Below, piece after piece: positions 23,440 to 34,900 of a DNA stretch of 64,000 nt. The notes under the pieces are model-generated. The model was not told where the DNA came from and ran no database searches. It saw only the letters and a program-made list of their open reading frames with translations. The stretch's first letter is position 1. The number at the start of each line of letters is the position of its first letter. Position numbers and translations under genes: made by a program. The DNA comes from Ailanthus altissimus (taxonomy: Eukaryota; Streptophyta; Magnoliopsida; Sapindales; Simaroubaceae), in NCBI GenBank assembly GCA_946807835.1, contig OX327703.1:1185501-1249500 (forward strand). The letters run 5' to 3'.

Positions 23440-24505
23440 ATAATACTGGTAATCTAGCAATTTGAAAACGAAAGGTGTCATGAAATCTGTGCTAAAATTG
23501 AATAAATATAACACAATACTGAGAATAATTGTATACTACATATATATTGAAACTTACACCAAGTACATGAGGAAAAGCTAGTTTAACTTGGCAAAGTAGC
23601 TCATGAATAGGCAAAGTCAGGGATTTGAACTGGTCTAACTCGATAGAATACTATATCGTTAGGCAGAGCAAACTAAACTGGTTTAATGTATGCATAAAAT
23701 AAACTACACTAAAAAGGAGAATACGTATCTACATTGCAAAAACTACTACTATATAATATTATGGAAGTATAATTATTCTAAATTAAATATTTCTATACTT
23801 AAAGTAATAATAAGATATTGTATAACAAATTGTAAAATTATCAATATAACTAATTAGCATAAATATTTATCTATCTAAAAATAAATTATGGATAACAAAA
23901 ATCTAATAATGTGAAACTAAATCATAACTGTTGAACTGAAAACATATAATATAAATATATATTTATATATATATATATGTATCTACTCACAAAGTACGCT
24001 AATCCCAAACTAGATCAGAAATTTATGTTCTACCAACTATCGATACCTCTCCTATATCATAGGGTGTAAAAATATATTATTAGTACCGATATATATCACA
24101 AAAATTGAAACAACAATATTCAAATTTCATGAAACTATTACCTACTGAGTTATTGCATATAAATTTAACCATCCAAACTTATTTCATGTGTTTCCCTTTT
24201 TTATTTTTCCTCTCTCGGTATCCCTTTTTGTTTTCTTTATTTTTTTTTTATTTTTCTCTCATTTCCTATAAATGAGTTTCGATTCCTTTTTGGCTCTCTT
24301 CTTCTTCTTCATTTCTTTTTCTTTCTCTTATGACAATTGCCAAATGAAGTAAGTGGGTTCTTTAAATACTAATGGTGGCCGCCCTTTCAACCAATCACGA
24401 AAGGTAACTCTTGAAATATATTCAGTAATTATTATTATTCATTAAATGAACAAATGAAGAGACATGCGGACTTAGTGCCCTTAAAATCAAAAGGATAAGA
24501 AATAT
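23440..24505 (-). repeat. 3' LTR of gypsy 2, partial
   Basis: This aligns with 38270-39600 and, more distantly, with the LTRs of gypsy 1. It carries the recurring words GGTCTAAC and GCAAAGC, a pyrimidine-rich tract at 24180-24330, and the end block caaatgaa.agacatg.ggact at about 24450. It stops abruptly at about 24505, where a foreign LTR takes over, so the LTR edge and the polypurine tract are gone. Confidence 0.7.
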
Positions 24506-25767
24506 CTAGGATTATAGTCATCCCTCAATATGATTCTATAATGATAATATCTTGAATGCTACTTTCTTAGTTAATTATATTGGTCTCAACACAACACTCA
24601 TTGAAAGCCTCTTCTGATGGTCAAGAAATTATCCCTTAACTCACCCAGTACCTATATTTCTATAGTAATGTGATTAAGCCAAGATTCATTAAGCTTAAGT
24701 TGTATTAACCATACAAGCTTATTAGGTATATTCCTATCCTAATTTAAAATTGACAATTATTATATTGTAATCATGCATCAATTTGTCCTAGGCATTACAC
24801 TAAGATGCCTTTTCTGAGTTTATCTTAATGTACCAAAAATCATTCAACAATTGGCCCAGTTAATTGGAAGCATTAAGAATAGACAAATTAAATAACAAAC
24901 TATGTTTATAACATTTGAGGATAAAAATATCTACAACCGTATATTGACTTTAAAAATATAATCCTAAACAATAAGTTTAGTTATACATAATGAAAGAGAA
25001 ATGATTCATTACAATAAAAATCATAATACAACTAATCCTAAACCACATAAAGTGAAGATGATTAGAATCCCAATTAGCTCTTAGTTTCAGTTGAATGATC
25101 CTCTTTGTAGTCACCAACTCTTTGATTGTGTTATCCTTATGTGATTCTACTCTTCAAGTGATTCCAAGTGTTATTTGCTTGGTTTGGCACGAAAAAGATG
25201 AATTTTAGGCTTGACATGATCTAATTTGAAGGGAAAATAAAGTTGAACAGTCAAAAACGATTCTGGTGTCTTTCAAAAATTGAACTTTTATAGTACCAGT
25301 GATAGCCGTAATGCCGTAGAATTTTATCTAGAACACTAAGTCGTTCTTCATCTTTATTTCCTTAAAGCCGTAATGTTCCTTGCTTCAAACACTAGGGCAT
25401 TCTTAACCCAGTTGCGGTTCTATGGTTCTTGGGGACGTTGATCTCCTTAGAGTTCATGCCAAAATGTTAGCCACTTGTATGAACACTGGGCATTTTGATT
25501 TAGACTGATAAGGTGTTCATCTGTTATTATAAATGCTGACACATTGAAGTTAGAAACACTAGGGCATTCATCACTTTTCTTTACTTCACTTCTGGATCTT
25601 TACTCTCTGGCTTCAATTTTTTATGTCTCCACTCTAATTCTTTTAGCGTTCATCATTTCCATGATTTATCCTACAAAATAAATATTTGAATGCGTAAATA
25701 GCATGACATTACTTGAGAATAAGAAACTTCTAAGTTAGAACAAAGCCAAAATATATAACTAAATCAC
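24506..25767 (-). mobile_element. Truncated copy of the 50862-52305 solo-LTR family
   Basis: The sequence from CTAGGATTATAGTCATCCCT onward follows the LTR at 51101-52305 in order (shared words: cctcaatatg, agcctcttc, aagattcattaag, ggtatattcctatcct, aatcatgcatcaa). About 240 bp corresponding to 50862-51100 are missing. On the right it joins gypsy 2 integrase sequence directly at about 25768. It therefore replaces the end of the gypsy 2 LTR, the polypurine tract and about 60 bp of internal sequence, which suggests insertion followed by deletion. The block equivalent to the GC-rich repeats of the other copy is degraded here. Confidence 0.7.
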
Positions 25768-27070
25768 GCTCATCTAATCCTTACACTCCCATGTAGCCTC
25801 ATCTATTGCACATTTCCTTCATAAGACTTTAACTAGTGAAATAGTTTTATTATGCAATACTTGCTGGCAGTAGTTGAATATCTAAATAGGCTCCTCATCA
25901 TAGGTCAAGTCTGACCTCAATTGAGCTAGTTGAAAATCTAAAATATGAGTAAGGTCAGGTATATACTTTCGCCAACATAGAAACATAAAAATATCATGAA
26001 TGCGTGACAACTCTAAAGGTAATGTTAGGCGATAAGTAACAACATCAGCCTTCTCAATAATCTCATATGGCCTTATATATTATAGACTCAGTTTTCCCTG
26101 AATACAAAAAATAAGTACACACTTCCATGGAGAAATTAACAAGAAAATTTATCACCCATTACAAGCTCAAGCAGTCTACAATATTTATTTGCATAACTAT
26201 CCTGTCTATCTTGAGTTGTTTTAAGTTTTTCTCTAATAATGCTAATAGTCTCACTAGTAGTTTTTCTCTCCAATCTCATCCTAATAAACTGGAGTTCTAA
26301 ATTTTCTTCTATATAAATCCTCATAATGAGCTATCTGAATACTAGATTTGTAACTGTTATTGTAAGCAAACTCCTTCAATGGTAAATGATCATCTCAATT
26401 TCCTCTAAGCTGGAATACACAGGCTCTGAGCATGTCCTCTAATATTTGTATAGTTCTCTCTAATTGCCCATTTATCTGAAGATGAAAAGTTGTACTAAAA
26501 TTTAACTTAGTGCCCAAAGCCTTATGTAAGCTAGGCTAGAATTTAAAAGTGAATCAAGGATCGTTATCTAATATAATGGACAATATAGCCCTATGGAATT
26601 GTACAATTTCATTCACATACAAATAAGCCAACTTGTCTAATGAATATGAAACCTTATAAGGTAGAAAATGAGCTAACTTCGTGAGTTAATTAATAATCAC
26701 TTAAATACTATTATGATCATTCTGAGTATGTGGAAGTCCAATGATAAAATTCATGTATGTTCTCACTTCTATTCGAGAATTGAAAATGGTTGAGAGAATC
26801 CTCCTAACCTTGATGTTCTGTCTTAACCTACTGATAAACCAAGCAGTGAGATATAAACTCTGCAATCCCTATTTTCATACCTAGCCACTAGTAATGTTCT
26901 CTTAGAGTACGATATATTTTAGTGCTGGTAGGATGTATAACATAAGCTAAACTTTGAGCTTCTTCTAAAATTTGCTTTTTTAACTCTCGAGTTATTTGGA
27001 ACATATAGCATGTTACCTATAATTAATGTCCCATCAACTCTCAATAATAAATTCGTTTGCATTCTATCAC
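25768..27070 (-). pseudogene. Gypsy 2 integrase and chromodomain tail, degenerate
   Basis: Plus-strand order matches gypsy 1 at 46780-48060 nearly word for word (for example cccatgtagcctc at both starts). The minus-strand reading gives a zinc-binding, core and C-terminal integrase region with stops throughout; the 26136-26324 frame carries RMRLERKTTSETISIIREKL. No catalytic domain is complete. It lost its 3' end to the LTR insertion at 24506-25767. Confidence 0.75.
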
Positions 27071-28640
27071 TTAGTTCTTACTAAAGGTTAACTATGTTGG
27101 GGTCATAATCTTGCACTTCTCTAATTTGATTAATCAATATAAGCCTAACTAAAAAATGTGCTAGAAGTACACTAGATTTATCTATTAACAAATCAACCAT
27201 CATAGATCTTACTTTAACCAGTCGTAGAAGATAAGTGACTCTGAAATAAGCTAAAGAGTTAGAAGATTTCCTACTAAGTGCATCTACCATCACATTAGCA
27301 TTGCCTGGATGATAGTGAATAATATAGTCATAATCCTTAATCAGCTCTAACCATCTTTGTTGTCTTAGATTCAAGTCTTTATTTGTAAACAAATACTTTA
27401 AATTCTTGTGATTAGTAAAAATTTGACATGTAATACTATATAAATAATGTCTCCAAGTCTTCAATGCAAATTATTGTTGTCAACTTTAGATCATGGGTTG
27501 GATAATTCAACTCATGATTCTTCAGCTATTTATAAGCATAGACTATCACCTTTTCATGTTACATCATCACATAACCCAATCCATTCCTAGAAGCGTCACT
27601 ATAAATTATAAATTTTTCGATGCCAGATAAAAGTGTGAGAATATAAGTTGAAGTCAAGTTATTTTTTTAATTCTTGGAAACTACCTTCACATTCAATAGT
27701 CCACTCAAACTTTAAATTATTTCGGGTTAATTTTGAAAGTGATGTAGCAATCTTAGAAAAGTCTTTAACAAACCTTCGTCAATAACCCGTTAGACTGAAA
27801 AAAGCTTCTAACTTTTGTCACACTAGTTAGTTACTCCTAATTTATGATAGCTTTAATTTTATAAGGATTCATATAAATTCCATCAGTTGAGATCACATGG
27901 TCTAAAAATGTAACTCTATCTAGCCAGAACTAATATTTGCTAAATTTAGAATATAATAGTTTATTTCTTAAAGTCTGCAATACTACACTCAAATGCTCTA
28001 CATGTTCCTTTATAATGCATGAATATATAAGGATGTTATCAATAAATACTATAACAAAATAATACCAAATAAAGATTAAACACTCAGTTCATAGGATCCA
28101 TGAATGCAGCTAGAGCATTTCGACCCAAACGGCATTACTAAGAGCTCATAATGCCCGTATCAAGTTTTGATGGCAGTATTGGACATATTAGCATCTTTGA
28201 TTTTTAATTGATGATTCCCCTAACTATAGATCAATCTTTAGGAAACTTTTGCACCTTATAGTTGATCAAATAAAACATCAATGTGAGGAAGTGGGTACTT
28301 GTTACGTATAGTAACTTTTTTCAGCTCTCAACAATTAATGTATAGCTTCAAGGTTTTATCCTTCATTTTAACAAAGAAAATTGGTGCTTTCTATGGTGAT
28401 ACACTAGGTATAATGATACCCTTATCTATCAATTCTTTTATTTCCAATGGGGCTATTCTGTATAGTGTTATGGAGATAAAAGTTATGCTTGAAATCAAAT
28501 CAATCTCTCTAATTGGTGAAAAACCTAAATATTCAAAGAATATATCTGAAAAGTCGCTAACTATAGGAATATTTTCTAATTTAACTTCACTGACTCTAGT
28601 ATCAACAACATGAGCTAAATAGGCTAAACATTAATTTCTA
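27071..28640 (-). pseudogene. Gypsy 2 reverse transcriptase and RNase H, degenerate
   Basis: The 27081-27464 frame (127 codons) carries the RNase H end: [41 protein letters not shown] and VDALSRKSS. In [11 protein letters not shown] the position of the usual catalytic Asp (FTDHK/FSDHT) is Asn. The reverse transcriptase at about 27500-28640 can be followed by alignment to 48500-49700 but is split by many stops and small deletions, including loss of a readable FIDD box. Confidence 0.75.
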
Positions 28641-29110
28641 AGCAACCATTTAACAGTCATAATAGATATAACAAAAGATGGAAGGAATTGTTGCTCTATA
28701 TAAAAGGTAATATCAAGCTCTTCATTTCTTTTAAATGTTACTTTTTTAAAACAGTCTATTGTAGTATAATGATTAGTTAACTAGTTCATCTTGCATATGG
28801 CGTCAAAGTAATGTATCTTAAGAGGAATTAAACCTGCTACCAACTGATTACTACCTACTCTGATATTACATCTCTGAAATATACTCTTAGCTAACAATGA
28901 TTCTCCAAGTAGTATGGCTACTACCAAACTACAATCTAATAGTTTTAACTCTCTATCCACATGCACAACAAAAATGTAGGAAACAAAAAAATGTGTAGAA
29001 CTTGAATCAATTAAAATATAGGCCTTATAGCCAAAAATAGTTTGTTTACTTATAACAACTTTTGGAGTAGTTGTGTCTTCTGCTAAATGAAAGCAAATAC
29101 ACAAACCAAT
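28641..29110 (-). pseudogene. Gypsy 2 protease region
   Basis: The frame 28781-29104 (107 codons) aligns with the gypsy 1 protease. Around the active site it reads YILIDSSSTHFFVSYIFVVH: the catalytic Asp is kept but the Gly of the D-S/T-G loop is Ser. It continues with the CSLVVAILLGESLLAKS block. It lies between gag and reverse transcriptase, as expected for Ty3/gypsy. Confidence 0.78.
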
Positions 29111-29591
29111 GTATGAGATTGGTCTAACTAGCCTCTCTGTGAATCTCTACTAACCCCTAGGGGTTTAGGCCGTGCTCAACTACTAGGAATAGATCCCCTT
29201 GTATGTGGTTCTCTCTATCTTTGGACATGGCTACTTTGTACTGAGGTACTTCTCTAAGATAAAAGAGGATAGTCTCTCCTCAAGTGTCAAATCTGTTAGC
29301 AATGATAACAACCTCTAAAAATTCTCAAACACTATCCCTCATGACACTTACCACAAATGAAACACTAGGGGTACCTCCTCATATTAGCACTACTACTCTG
29401 TTGGCTACCATTATCAGGTTTTACTTCCTATATTGCTTCCAATAGATGAAGGCACAAAACTTTGACTAGAAATTCATTCTGCCTTCCAGATAACATAGGG
29501 ACCTGACCATACTACTAACTACCCAAATTATATGTATGAGTTCTCTCTCACCTAAGCATAGCACTACTACTAAATCCACCAGCTGACCAAA
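29111..29591 (-). pseudogene. Gypsy 2 gag, C-terminal part
   Basis: Collinear with gypsy 1 at 50330-50700, including the region of the zinc knuckle, but with stops in all frames. It is cut at 29591 by a solo LTR. Confidence 0.6.
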
Positions 29592-31084
29592 TGATAAACA
29601 CATGAAAAAGAATATCTATTAAGAGATTCAGTCACCATTTAATGTCACTAATTTTAGCATTTTTATATTTTTAGCTTAAAATAAAATATTCTTAATGAAT
29701 GTTATTTGCACAGGTTTAGGTACAATAAACGTAACTCCCAATGTAGAAATTTAAATAAAGAAATTCTTGAATCTAGAGTAACATGACTAAATCTTACATA
29801 AACTTAAAGATAGTTGAAAAGCCAAATCCAAAATGTTATAAGCCAAAAATTGAGATACAATAGAATTGGGTTACAACTTTCGCTCAACTTTCGTATCTCA
29901 CAAAATACGTACCAATTGGCATAGGTCTTGAAGCTGTGAAATGATAACTTAATTATTAATAACTCTTATGTTGATGGTAAAGTCCAAATCAGTTGTTATC
30001 ATGGACCAAATTGTATTGCAAATGGGTAAAAGGGTTGTTGGCTGAAATCTAATATATCTTTGACTTTTTTCCTATATCTCATTGGATACTCATCGAATTT
30101 GTATGACCTTAGTGCCTATAGAAAGAAGAAACAAAATAATCCAACTTTCATGTCGACTAAAAAGGCTATATCTGTCATTACATTATCAAAATGGTGCTGC
30201 AAGTGGGTAAATGAATGGTTAGCCTAAATTATTAAAGATTGAAGTGACACTTAACATATTTTCATTCATTGCTTATATAAGGATACTCTTAGGATGTTTT
30301 AAACATTAGACAATTCTCTCATATTTTACTCTCTTTAACATGCATTGTAAGCTAAGTTAGAGCTCTTGGCAAGGCTAAGAGATAAAATTTTATGCGTAAT
30401 AAATCTACTTCTATACTTTGCTTCTTTGTCAAGAGCTACAAATGTTTGTAAGTTTATTTGTGCCTAAACTCGTATCTAGTATTTTTCTATAATCCAGAAG
30501 TTATAATTCTTATGTTTTATATATTTTTAGTCATGCTTTCTTTATGTGATTCTTGTTGAATTATAATTGTTATTGGTTACAATGTTTTACATGTTAATCT
30601 TTTACTGCAATATTGTCAATCTATATATTGTCGATCTTGGATAACATATAAATACAATAATTGTTTGATATTCAAGTTAATCTTTTACTGCAATATTGTC
30701 AAAATGAACATGGTTTGTGTTAATGTTTGCAAAGAGTTTAGTCATATCAAATACTTGTGTTATCAAATGTGCTATATTTTACATATCTTTTGATTAATTG
30801 TTTAGGATGTGAAACTTTCAATTGAGTTATAAACATTGAATCAAAGTGTAGAGTAAATTTATAAAGCATAATTGTGATTCTTGAAGCCTTGCTTAAATCA
30901 TCATAAGACATTTTTCTTAATTCATAGACAATTCTATCTCATCTACTTAAACCAATTAGTTAATTTTCTCCTTACTACTGCTTTAATATGTTTACTTCAC
31001 CAACCTATTTTGTCAAAAGCTTTTTCATGGAATTAACACCTCAATCTATATTGCAATAGCCACATTACATTTTGAGCATAAACA
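29592..31084 (+). mobile_element. Solo LTR (1493 bp) inserted in gypsy 2 gag
   Basis: The block starts TGATAAACACATG and ends GCATAAACA, has no counterpart in gypsy 1, and is flanked by CCAAA (29587-29591) and CCAAC (31085-31089), a target duplication with one mismatch. The gypsy 1 sequence at the same place reads CCAAC, so the left copy is the mutated one. A TATA-like CTTATATAAGGATAC at about 30272 suggests plus orientation. It contains a 27-bp direct repeat (GTTAATCTTTTACTGCAATA and following bases) at about 30593 and 30674. Family was not determined. Confidence 0.75.
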
Positions 31085-31945
31085 CCAACTCTCACCTTAT
31101 TTTTGCTTAGATGATTTAGCTCTATATGTCTTTGTTAGGCTTATCTCAAACCCTTATTGTAGCCCCTACTAATTCATTATACTCACTATACCTATGATTG
31201 TTATCGTTGTTCTGATATTGCCTCTAAGGCTCTATTAAAATCTCTTACACTTATCCCTTTTATTATGCACTGCATATAAGGTAAATTTCGATAACTCTAT
31301 AAATCGATTTTCATACTCCTAAAATGTCATCTATCCCTGTTCTAGCTCAAAGAATTTACTAGCTTAGATGTTTTAGTAAACTATAAAAAAGAACTTAACA
31401 TTAAAATCTTTACAAAAATAGCCCAACTAATCACTTCTCTATATCTACTTAAAACTAATGTCCATCAATGATATTCTCCACCCTCAAATAAAAATGTGGC
31501 GAACGAAACCCTCTCATCCTCAGTACATCTCATAATATTAAATCTGCTTCACTTCTAACTCTGCATTAGCCGACTTTGTAGTGTTTGAAAAATCTCTACC
31601 CTCAAACTACAAACACGTTTTATCGTGTTCTCTCTCCTGGGTTACCCCATATACCTATCTCTCCACTACAACCATAACTAACCGAGCTAGTCTATCTATA
31701 CACTACTCTAAAGTAGATTTATAGGGTTATCTCTTTATAGCCTGTGCCTTAGGTTATGGCTCTAGTTGAGGCTACATCTATTCTATAATAAGGTTAGGGT
31801 GAGTTTAAGGTCTAAGTTTAAAGAGGACTAACTCAATTACCTTATGTCTAATAAGCTCCTCGATTCTCTCTAAAACTACAGGAGATCCCAGTTTAGCCAT
31901 AGGTTTCGTGCAAGATCAGGCACATGAATATATGATGAAAATCTA
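31085..31945 (-). pseudogene. Gypsy 2 gag, N-terminal part; runs into the tandem array
   Basis: This aligns with gypsy 1 gag at 52306-53014. At the expected start (about 31930) the family ATG reads ATA, and a TGA follows a few codons later, so translation could not start normally. From 31668 onward this segment forms the first unit of the 820-bp tandem array. Confidence 0.7.
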
Positions 31946-34900
31946 TAAAATGAAACAAATTATTTAATGAACTCTAACATGTATGTATCATGTAATGGCC
32001 AATAGAATCTAAAATTATGTTCTATTACCAAACTGACAACACTCAACCCGAGCCTTCCTCAAAAGTAGAGGCGGATCCTATGATAACATAGGACTAACAT
32101 ACTTTATGCTCAATACATCTAATATAACAAGGCTACATGCCTTAACAAAAATTTACATATGAACATAAATTTACAGAACATAACAACTCATGCAATTATA
32201 CATGTTGTGGGCCCATCTCAAAATGTAAATACTGTATCACATTGCTCGAATTCCTACAAGAACTTGTGAAAAATAGAAAAAAAAAATAAAAAAAAATGGT
32301 GAGCTTGTGACTCAGTAAATGACATAATCTAAAAATATAATATATTTTGTATGTATTATAAAAAAATAGCTTCTTACTAATAATTTAATAATAAATAATA
32401 TCATATTTTATTGTTTAATAATAAATAATTTAATAATAAATAACAACCATAACTAAATTATAAATAATTATAATTTAATAATAAATAACAACTATAACTA
32501 ACCGAGCTAGTCTATCTATACACTACTCTAAAGTAGATTTATAGGGTTATCTCTTTATAGCCTGTGCCTTAGGTTATGGCTCTAGTTGAGGCTATATTTG
32601 TTCTATAATAAGGTTAGGGTGAGTTTAAGGTCTAAGTTTAAAGAGGACTAACTCAACTACCTTATGTCTAATAAGCTCTTCGATTCTCTCTAAAACTACA
32701 GGAGATCCCAGTTCAGCCATAAGTTTCGTGCAAGATCAGCCACATGAATATATGATGAAAATCTATAAAATGAAACAAATCATTTAATGAACTCTAACAT
32801 GTATGCATCATGTAATGGCCAATAGAATCTAAAATTATGTTCTATTACCAAACTGACAACACTTAACCTAAGCCTTCCTCAAAAGTAGAGGCGGATCCTA
32901 TGATAACATGGGACTAACATACTTTATGCTCAATACATCTAATATAACAAGGCTACATGCCTTAACAAAAATTTACATATGAACATAAATTTACAGAACA
33001 TAACAACTCATGCAATTATACATGTTGTGGGCCCATCTCAAAATGTAAATACTGTATCACATTGCTCGAATTCCTACAAGAACTTGTGAAAAATAGAAAA
33101 AAAAAATAAAAAAAAATGGTGAGCTTGTGACTCAGTAAATGACATAATCTAAAAATATAATATATTTTGTATGTATTATAAAAAAATAGCTTCTTACTAA
33201 TAATTTAATAATAAATAATATCATATTTTATTGTTTAATAATAAATAATTTAATAATAAATAACAACCATAACTAAATTATAAATAATTATAATTTAATA
33301 ATAAATAACAACTATAACTAACCGAGCTAGTCTATCTATACACTACTCTAAAGTAGATTTATAGGGTTATCTCTTTATAGCCTGTGCCTTAGGTTATGGC
33401 TCTAGTTGAGGCTATATTTGTTCTATAATAAGGTTAGGGTGAGTTTAAGGTCTAAGTTTAAAGAGGACTAACTCAACTACCTTATGTCTAATAAGCTCTT
33501 CGATTCTCTCTAAAACTACAGGAGATCCCAGTTCAGCCATAAGTTTCGTGCAAGATCAGCCACATGAATATATGATGAAAATCTATAAAATGAAACAAAT
33601 CATTTAATGAACTCTAACATGTATGCATCATGTAATGGCCAATAGAATCTAAAATTATGTTCTATTACCAAACTGACAACACTTAACCTAAGCCTTCCTC
33701 AAAAGTAGAGGCGGATCCTATGATAACATGGGACTAACATACTTTATGCTCAATACATCTAATATAACAAGGCTACATGCCTTAACAAAAATTTACATAT
33801 GAACATAAATTTACAGAACATAACAACTCATGCAATTATACATGTTGTGGGCCCATCTCAAAATGTAAATACTGTATCACATTGCTCGAATTCCTACAAG
33901 AACTTGTGAAAAATAGAAAAAAAAAATGAAAAAAAATGGTGAGCTTGTGACTCAGTAAATGACATAATCTAAAAATATAATATATTTTGTATGTATTATA
34001 AAAAAATAGCTTCTTACTAATAATTTAATAATAAATAATATCATATTTTATTGTTTAATAATAAATAATTTAATAATAAATAACAACCATAACTAAATTA
34101 TAAATAATTATAATTTAATAATAAATAACAACTATAACTAACCGAGCTAGTCTATCTATACACTACTCTAAAGTAGATTTATAGGGTTATCTCTTTATAG
34201 CCTGTGCCTTAGGTTATGGCTCTAGTTGAGGCTATATTTGTTCTATAATAAGGTTAGGGTGAGTTTAAGGTCTAAGTTTAAAGAGGACTAACTCAACTAC
34301 CTTATGTCTAATAAGCTCTTCGATTCTCTCTAAAACTACAGGAGATCCCAGTTCAGCCATAAGTTTCGTGCAAGATCAGCCACATGAATATATGATGAAA
34401 ATCTATAAAATGAAACAAATCATTTAATGAACTCTAACATGTATGCATCATGTAATGGCCAATAGAATCTAAAATTATGTTCTATTACCAAACTGACAAC
34501 ACTTAACCTAAGCCTTCCTCAAAAGTAGAGGCGGATCCTATGATAACATGGGACTAACATACTTTATGCTCAATACATCTAATATAACAAGGCTACATGC
34601 CTTAACAAAAATTTACATATGAACATAAATTTACAGAACATAACAACTCATGCAATTATACATGTTGTGGGCCCATCTCAAAATGTAAATACTGTATCAC
34701 ATTGCTCGAATTCCTACAAGAACTTGTGAAAAATAGAAAAAAAAAATAAAAAAAAATGGTGAGCTTGTGACTCAGTAAATGACATAATCTAAAAATATAA
34801 TATATTTTGTATGTATTATAAAAAAATAGCTTCTTACTAATAATTTAATAATAAATAATATCATATTTTATTGTTTAATAATAAATAATTTAATAATAAA

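Noticed and set aside
29592..31084. Host gene or intron inside gypsy 2 gag
   Set aside because: TG..CA ends and near-perfect 5-bp flanking duplication, with gag collinear on both sides, explain it better as a solo LTR.
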